Of a stretch of 64,000 nucleotides of DNA, positions 59,701-64,000 are shown in pieces. The stretch is from positions 57,247 to 121,246 of the forward strand of contig CAYPTB010000060.1 in the NCBI GenBank assembly GCA_964413535.1, written 5' to 3'. The translations under genes and the position numbers were made by a program. The DNA is from CAYPTB01 sp964413535. GTDB lineage: Bacteria; Planctomycetota; UBA1135; GCA-002686595. The notes beneath the pieces were generated by a model. That model was not told the DNA's origin. It ran no database searches and worked only from the letters and a program-made list of their open reading frames with translations. How positions within the stretch are numbered: the stretch's first letter is position 1; each line of letters starts with the position of its first letter.

Positions 59701-61347
59701 TCAGCGGGAGAGCTCTTCGAGTGCCGAGCGCAGGGGCGCGATCGTCGTGCGCCCCGCCTCTTCGACGATCGTCAAGAGGTCGACGGCAGCTTGGAGGTTC
59801 TCGGCCAGCGTCGTCGCCGACGCTCCGGTCTCCTGGACGGCCCGAATGCGCTCCTGGGCGAGCATGGAGAGGAACGGCAGCTCGCGGAGCACCTCCGAGA
59901 GCCGTGCCTCCGCGCCGGCCAGGGCCTCCATCCCCTCGCCGTCCTCCAGCGCCTGGAGCGCGAGTCCGCGTCCGGCTCGGGCTTCATGGACGCTGGCTTC
60001 GACCCCGGAAGCCATCCGCGCAACGCTCTCTCGCATGTCCGCCCGGCGCCGGCGCGTGTCCACCTTGGCGACGGCAAGATCGAGCACCCCTCCGACGTCG
60101 AACGGCTCGAGCGCGTGGCGGTCGAGGAACTCCCGTAGGGCGAGGTGCTCCATGCCGTCGATGAGCGCGCCCCCCTCGGTGCAGTTGTAGAGCCGTTCCC
60201 GCCCCGAACGCGCCGCGATCCGGAACCATTGCAGGAAGGTGTAGAGCGTCGCCGACGTCGGCACGCTGCCCCCATCCACACCGGGGACCATCGTCAGCGC
60301 TTCCCCCGGAAGGCGGACCAGCTCGATCTCGCCGCTCCTCGGGTCTGCCTCGGGCCTCACGAGCACGAAGGACCGCCCGTCGGCGCTGGCCTCGATGCGC
60401 GCTCCGCCGTCCACGCTCGACGACGCGTAGTACTGGCCCCCCGACAGGGCGAGGTCCTGCCCGACGAACGCGATCGGATCGCAACCGAGGAGACGAGCGA
60501 GGCTCAGCTCGCAGCACGCCACGGATCCCCCCGTGTCGAGCAATGCGCTCTCTCCCAGGGGGCCGTAGATCCACGCGTCCACCGTCGGATGCGTCGCGAA
60601 GGTGAAGGCGCGCCGCGCAGGCAGCCCGTAGTACTCGGGATGCACGGCCACGTCGAGCACGAGCGCGGCCGGGGCCGTGGTGTCGTAGCCTGCGAAGTGA
60701 CGGGGCACGAGGACCGGATCGGTGACCACGACGAGGTCGGGAACGACCTGGACCGCGCAGAGCGCCGCCAACGAGTGGCCGCCCGTCATGATCAGCGCAC
60801 GGCCTGCGACCTCGCGCAGGAGATGGACGTTCTTCGAGAGCGACGGGCCGGGCGAAACGATGATGCACGGCTTGGCTCGAAAGCTCTCGCGCAGCGCCGC
60901 GACCGAAGGGTGCTCGCCCAGAGCTACGAGATTCGCGAGCCCGTGGCCGACCCAGTGCTTCGACTGCTTGTCGGCCGTGTTGCGCAGGACGCCGTGCGAT
61001 TCGACGGCGGCACGCAACGCGAGCGTCAGATCGGCCAGCAGGGCGTCCGACAACGGCACACCCGGAAGTCTGCGGAACGTCGCGGACGCGGGTGGCTCGC
61101 CAGGAAAGGCCACGACTGCGCGGAAGAGGTCGAGCGGAGTCCCGGCCCGAACGAAGGGCGCGGGGAGCGGCGCCACGCCTGCTGCATCGCCGTACTCCAC
61201 GACACGGCGCTGACCGAGCGACCGCAGCGCGTCGTAGAAGTCCGACGCGGGGTGACCGAGGATCACGAGCACGTCGCGCTGGTGATCCCATCCCGGCCCG
61301 AAGGTTCCCTCGAGGGAGAGGGAGCTTGCTGAACTCGAGTGAACCAT
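59701..61347 (-). CDS. DUF115 / 6-hydroxymethylpterin pyrophosphokinase MptE-like (Maf-like) protein
   Basis: A 548-residue protein. The DUF115 core shows KPCIIVSPGPSLSKNVHLLR, RALIMTGGHSLAALCAVQVV, PDLVVVTDPV, TGGSVACCELSLARLLGCD and IAFVGQDLALSGGQYYA, a Rossmann-like fold also found in Maf flagellin glycosylation factors. The C-terminal about 130 residues are helical. Maf proteins transfer nonulosonic acids; MptE makes a pterin. With no flagellar gene nearby, a surface-glycan role is the safer inference. It starts 12 nt after the dipeptidase stop, so the two form an operon. Confidence 0.8.
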   Translation of the reverse strand: MVHSSSASSLSLEGTFGPGWDHQRDVLVILGHPASDFYDALRSLGQRRVVEYGDAAGVAPLPAPFVRAGTPLDLFRAVVAFPGEPPASATFRRLPGVPLSDALLADLTLALRAAVESHGVLRNTADKQSKHWVGHGLANLVALGEHPSVAALRESFRAKPCIIVSPGPSLSKNVHLLREVAGRALIMTGGHSLAALCAVQVVPDLVVVTDPVLVPRHFAGYDTTAPAALVLDVAVHPEYYGLPARRAFTFATHPTVDAWIYGPLGESALLDTGGSVACCELSLARLLGCDPIAFVGQDLALSGGQYYASSSVDGGARIEASADGRSFVLVRPEADPRSGEIELVRLPGEALTMVPGVDGGSVPTSATLYTFLQWFRIAARSGRERLYNCTEGGALIDGMEHLALREFLDRHALEPFDVGGVLDLAVAKVDTRRRRADMRESVARMASGVEASVHEARAGRGLALQALEDGEGMEALAGAEARLSEVLRELPFLSMLAQERIRAVQETGASATTLAENLQAAVDLLTIVEEAGRTTIAPLRSALEELSR

Positions 61348-61359
61348 CGCCTTCCGGGC

Positions 61360-62472
61360 TCAATCCAGGTGCGACACGAGCGGAGCTCCTGCGGCCAGGG
61401 TTCCGGGCCCCGTGGCCTCTTCGAACACGCGCTGCATGTTCTCCCCCATGACCAGCGCGACGTCGTCCGGAGCGAGTCCATGCTCCGACAACAGCTCGGC
61501 GAGCCGACCGTAGCGAGAAGCGTCTTCGAGACCGCTCGGACCGCGCAGGATGCCGTCGAAGTCGGAGCCGATACCTACGTGTCGCACGCCCGCGATCTCG
61601 ATCGCGTGCAGCACGTGATCGACGAGGCGTTCCGCCGGCAGAGGACGCGCCTCGCGCTCCATGACGAGCGACTGACGCAGCATGCGCTCGGTTTCGTTCG
61701 CTCCCTCCAGTGCGCGGTACCCCTCGGTCTCCCGCACGCGCGCTTCCTCCGCACGGGCGTCAGCGTCGAGGAACCCCGGGTGGAAGACGATGCCCACGAC
61801 GCCGTCTCTCTGCGCCAATCGACGCAGTTGCTCGTCCGTCAGGTTGCGCGGATGATCGTGCAGCGCGCGGCAACCCGAATGGCTGGCGATGACCGGCTTC
61901 GAGCTCGCGTCGATCGCTTCGAAGAACGCGCGCTCGCCGGCGTGCGAGAGATCCACGAGCATTCCGAGGCGGTTCATCTCGCGCACGACCGCGATTCCGA
62001 AGTCCGAGAGACCGGCGGGAACGTCCGCTCCCGCACCGTCCTGACAGGAACGGATCCAGGGGAGGTGGTTGTTCCAGACCAGCGTCATCACGCGCAGGCC
62101 GCGGTCGAAGAACCACTCGAGCTTGTCGAGGTCTTCCTCGATGGCGTGTCCGCCTTCGATTCCCGGGATGCCGGCGAGGAGTCCCGTGCGCCGCGCTCGC
62201 CGCAGATCGGCGCCGTTGCGAGCCAACGTCAAGCGATCCGGATGTCGCGCGGCGAGGCGGTGCGCCTCGCGCAGGAGTGCCGACGCCCGATCGAAGGCTC
62301 CATGGGGCAAGCAGCCAGGATCGACCCAGCAAACCAGGACCAGGGCGAAGACGCCGCCTTCCGCTGCCCGCACGAGGTCGAGGTGACCTTCCCCGCGGCG
62401 CCCCAGGTCGTGGCCCAGGTCGAGCGCCCGCTGCAGCGAGTCCACGTGCGCATCGAAGACCCCGGCCCCCAC
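61360..62472 (-). CDS. Membrane dipeptidase (M19, renal-dipeptidase-like)
   Basis: A 370-residue TIM-barrel zinc peptidase. It starts GAGVFDAHVDSLQRALDLG, with the HxD metal motif in DAHVD. Further ligands lie in GIPGIEGGHAIEED (bridging Glu), VIASHSGCRALHDHPRNLTD and HVGIGSDFDG. These are the M19 signature blocks. Family members hydrolyse dipeptides, including D-amino-acid-containing ones. No signal peptide is present if the GTG at 62472 is the start; a longer frame adds only low-complexity residues. First gene of a minus-strand pair with the DUF115 gene, divergent from the response regulator. Confidence 0.92.
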   Translation of the reverse strand: MGAGVFDAHVDSLQRALDLGHDLGRRGEGHLDLVRAAEGGVFALVLVCWVDPGCLPHGAFDRASALLREAHRLAARHPDRLTLARNGADLRRARRTGLLAGIPGIEGGHAIEEDLDKLEWFFDRGLRVMTLVWNNHLPWIRSCQDGAGADVPAGLSDFGIAVVREMNRLGMLVDLSHAGERAFFEAIDASSKPVIASHSGCRALHDHPRNLTDEQLRRLAQRDGVVGIVFHPGFLDADARAEEARVRETEGYRALEGANETERMLRQSLVMEREARPLPAERLVDHVLHAIEIAGVRHVGIGSDFDGILRGPSGLEDASRYGRLAELLSEHGLAPDDVALVMGENMQRVFEEATGPGTLAAGAPLVSHLD

Positions 62473-62582
62473 GGGTGCGGATCCTAATGAGCGAAAGCGC
62501 GGGTTGCAGGGAGCCGCGGTTGTCGGCCCTCCTCGCGGCCGACCCTCGGATCGGGGATCGCGAACGCCCTTCGGAAGCATCT

Positions 62583-62601
62583 GCCAAGCTGACAGCTTGG
62601 C
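62583..62601. promoter_or_regulatory. Perfect 9-bp palindrome, candidate operator
   Basis: GCCAAGCTG-A-CAGCTTGGC is an exact inverted repeat in the divergent gap between the dipeptidase gene and the response-regulator/groES genes. Forty bases downstream (62621-62633) CTGCCAATTTGAC repeats its left half (CTGCCAAGCTGAC) with two changes. TTGACG at 62629-62634 is a good -35-like box. Regulator unknown. Confidence 0.5.
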
Positions 62602-62705
62602 TGCGGAGGTCCGCGGCGCACTGCCAATTTGACGTAGCAAGCGGGCTTCGAGGGCATCGTTCGGCGGCACGTTCAGTCGTCTAAGTTCTTTTCGCACGGG
62701 TCGCT

Positions 62706-62734
62706 GGGCACGCCCCGCCAGGACGGGTGTGCCC
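62706..62734 (+). other. Stable hairpin in the region before the response-regulator gene
   Basis: GGGCACGCCC (62706-62715) and GGGTGTGCCC (62725-62734) form a 10-bp stem with one G-T pair and a 9-nt loop. A second hairpin, GGCCCC-CAA-GGGGCC (62762-62776), lies 22 nt before the ATG. No T-run follows either, so they are more likely leader structures than terminators. Confidence 0.5.
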
Positions 62735-62798
62735 CATCGGCACAGGCTTTGCCCGGGCGGCGGCCCCCAAGGGGCCGGCGGGCCCTCTTGCCCATCCC

Positions 62799-63191
62799 AT
62801 GCGCCGCATCCTCTTGGCTGACGACGACCTCGAGCTTCGGACCGGGGTCGCCGATCTGCTCGGCGAGCTCGGTCTCGAGATCGTCCATGCGGAGACGGGG
62901 CTCGAAGCCTTGGCTGCCGTGCGCAGCGCGCGCGTCCACACGGCCCTCTTGGATTGGAACATGCCCGCGTGCAGCGGCTTCGAGGCGCTCCCGCTGATCC
63001 TCGACGTCCAGCGCGGTCTCCCCTGCATCCTCTACTCGGGGAACCTGACTCCGGCCATGGAAGGGATCGCCTTGCGCGCGGGAGCCTTCTCGGTGATGAA
63101 GAAGCCGGTGGCTCCCGACCACCTGCGGCGCGAGGTGCTGCGCGCGCTCGACGAGTACGCACGTCTGCTCGCGGACGGAAGCTGGAACTGA
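62799..63191 (+). CDS. Single-domain response regulator (CheY-like receiver)
   Basis: A 130-residue receiver domain without an output domain. Acidic triad ADDD at residues 7-10, phospho-acceptor D52 in TALLDWNMPACSG, Ser in ILYSGNLTP and Lys in VMKKPVAPDHL are all in place, so it should be phosphorylatable. The ATG at 62799 gives MRRILLADDD. It ends 72 nt before groES on the same strand and could be co-transcribed with it. No histidine kinase is adjacent; the ChpT/Spo0B-like protein at 9.7 kb is the only phosphorelay candidate in the window. Confidence 0.88.
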   Translation: MRRILLADDDLELRTGVADLLGELGLEIVHAETGLEALAAVRSARVHTALLDWNMPACSGFEALPLILDVQRGLPCILYSGNLTPAMEGIALRAGAFSVMKKPVAPDHLRREVLRALDEYARLLADGSWN

Positions 63192-63263
63192 AACCATCCC
63201 GCCGCACCACGCGGCCGGGGAACGCGAACCACGACACCACATCACGACAATCCAAGAAGAAAC

Positions 63264-63575
63264 ATGGCAACGAAAACCAAGAGCAAGGTGAGCATCCGTC
63301 CCCTCGGTGACCGCGTCATCGTTCAGCGCGTCGAAGCCGAAGAGAAGACCTCCGGCGGCATCCTCCTCCCCGAATCCGCCAAGGAGAAGCCGAAGGAAGG
63401 CAAGATCATCGCGATCGGCGACGGGAAGGTGCTCGACAACGGCGAGCGCTCGACGTTCTCGGTCAAGATCGGGGATCGGATCCTCTTCACGTCGTACGCC
63501 GGCACCGAGATCAAGTACGAAGGCGAGGAGTACCTCGTCATGCACGAGAGCGACATCCTCGGCATCATCGGCTGA
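63264..63575 (+). CDS. groES: Co-chaperonin GroES
   Basis: A 103-residue Hsp10. Core: IRPLGDRVIVQRVEAEEKTS, GGILLPESAKEKPKEGKIIA, VKIGDRILFTSYAGTEIKYE and YLVMHESDILGIIG, including the mobile loop and roof hairpin. It has a short basic extension (ATKTKSK) before the first strand. groEL follows 33 nt later. No CIRCE inverted repeat is present in the 72 nt upstream, so HrcA control of the usual type is not indicated. Confidence 0.96.
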   Translation: MATKTKSKVSIRPLGDRVIVQRVEAEEKTSGGILLPESAKEKPKEGKIIAIGDGKVLDNGERSTFSVKIGDRILFTSYAGTEIKYEGEEYLVMHESDILGIIG

Positions 63576-63608
63576 TCCCTACTCATACACCCACGAGGAG
63601 TCGATTCG

Positions 63609-64000
63609 ATGAGCGCCAAACAGATCAGCTACGACGCCGAAGCGCGCGAGCACATCCGCCACGGAGTGCGGAAGCTCGCCCGCGCGGTGAAGATCACACT
63701 CGGTCCCCGGGGCCGCAACGTGATCATCCAGAAGTCCTTCGGCAGCCCGACGGTCACGAAGGACGGGGTCACGGTCACGAAGGAGATCGATCTCGAAGAT
63801 CCCTACGAGAACATGGGGGCCCAGCTCGTCAAGGAAGTCGCCGCGCGCACGAATGACGGCGCCGGCGACGGCACGACGACTGCCACCGTGCTCGCCGAAG
63901 CCATCTTCGAGGAGGGCCTGAAGAACGTCACCTCCGGCGCCAACCCCGTGGCGCTCAAGCGCGGTATCGACAAGGCCGTCGAATCGACCCTCAAGAGCCT
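63609..64000 (+). CDS. groEL: Chaperonin GroEL, 5' part cut by window edge
   Basis: The first 130 codons of Hsp60. Landmarks: VKITLGPRGRNVIIQKSFGS, TVTKDGVTVTKEIDLEDPYE, NMGAQLVKEVAARTND and the ATP-site GDGTTTATVLAEAI. The ATG at 63609 has GAGGAG about 10 nt upstream. It begins MSAKQISYDAEAREHIRHGV, somewhat diverged at the extreme N-terminus from AAKDVKFG-type chaperonins. It runs off the right edge in frame. Confidence 0.95.
   Translation, partial: MSAKQISYDAEAREHIRHGVRKLARAVKITLGPRGRNVIIQKSFGSPTVTKDGVTVTKEIDLEDPYENMGAQLVKEVAARTNDGAGDGTTTATVLAEAIFEEGLKNVTSGANPVALKRGIDKAVESTLKS

Noticed and set aside
63192..63263. CIRCE element before groES
   Set aside because: No match to the TTAGCACTC-N9-GAGTGCTAA inverted repeat in either orientation.

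Overview
The window is 64 kb of very GC-rich bacterial DNA, about 70% G+C in the core. Genes lie tightly packed on both strands, often with 2-nt gaps or 4-nt ATGA/GTGA overlaps. An LptB ATPase and an outer-membrane-style envelope gene set indicate a Gram-negative cell. Large secreted or membrane TPR proteins, FG-GAP and IPT/TIG proteins, two ECF sigma factors without a recognisable anti-sigma, a FliA-type sigma and oversized signal peptidases suggest a Planctomycetota-like organism. That placement is inference; no rRNA or taxonomic marker gene was compared.

1-14.5 kb: a minus-strand housekeeping run (yicC end, pyrE, secG, tpiA, DAHP synthase), then an HD phosphohydrolase and a carboxypeptidase-regulatory-domain protein. 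A lower-GC island at about 5.04-6.78 kb carries an FG-GAP beta-propeller gene flanked by gene fragments. It is followed by a cysteine desulfurase-ThiI pair for sulfur transfer, a ChpT/Spo0B-like histidine phosphotransfer candidate, a GT-C glycosyltransferase and an NtrC-like regulator that lacks the GAFTGA loop. 15-31.5 kb: a MOP-family flippase, a substrate-binding lipoprotein whose 3' end overlaps tRNA-Val(UAC), UDP-glucose dehydrogenase, an ECF-sigma/TPR pair, XdhC, DUF523, an envelope-lipid/glycan group (methyltransferase, flippase-like protein, GT2), MutY and a TPR-ended membrane protein.

31.7-50.7 kb: a secreted protein next to a matrixin-type metalloprotease, closed by a clear terminator; a TMTC-like membrane TPR protein; then a long plus-strand information-processing run: ABC-F, argS, apt, a FliA-like sigma with a histone-H1-like tail, birA, rph, rdgB, lepA, two tandem signal peptidases I with large inserts, and lptB. 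50.8-64 kb: etfBA, a sulfatase-fold lipoprotein without the formylglycine motif, a hotdog thioesterase, and a CsoR/RcnR-type repressor with its palindromic operator and a CDF metal exporter. A minus-strand block follows (M19 dipeptidase, DUF115, DUF669-like, ligA, ECF sigma, tRNA-Val(CAC)). A single-domain response regulator leads into groES and the start of groEL.

No CRISPR array, integrase, transposase or rRNA was seen. The observations I rate highest are the two signal peptidases with an inserted beta-rich domain, the sigma factor with a lysine-rich tail, the NtrC-like protein with no sigma54-contact loop, the self-contained metal-efflux operon with altered metal ligands, and the low-GC FG-GAP island.
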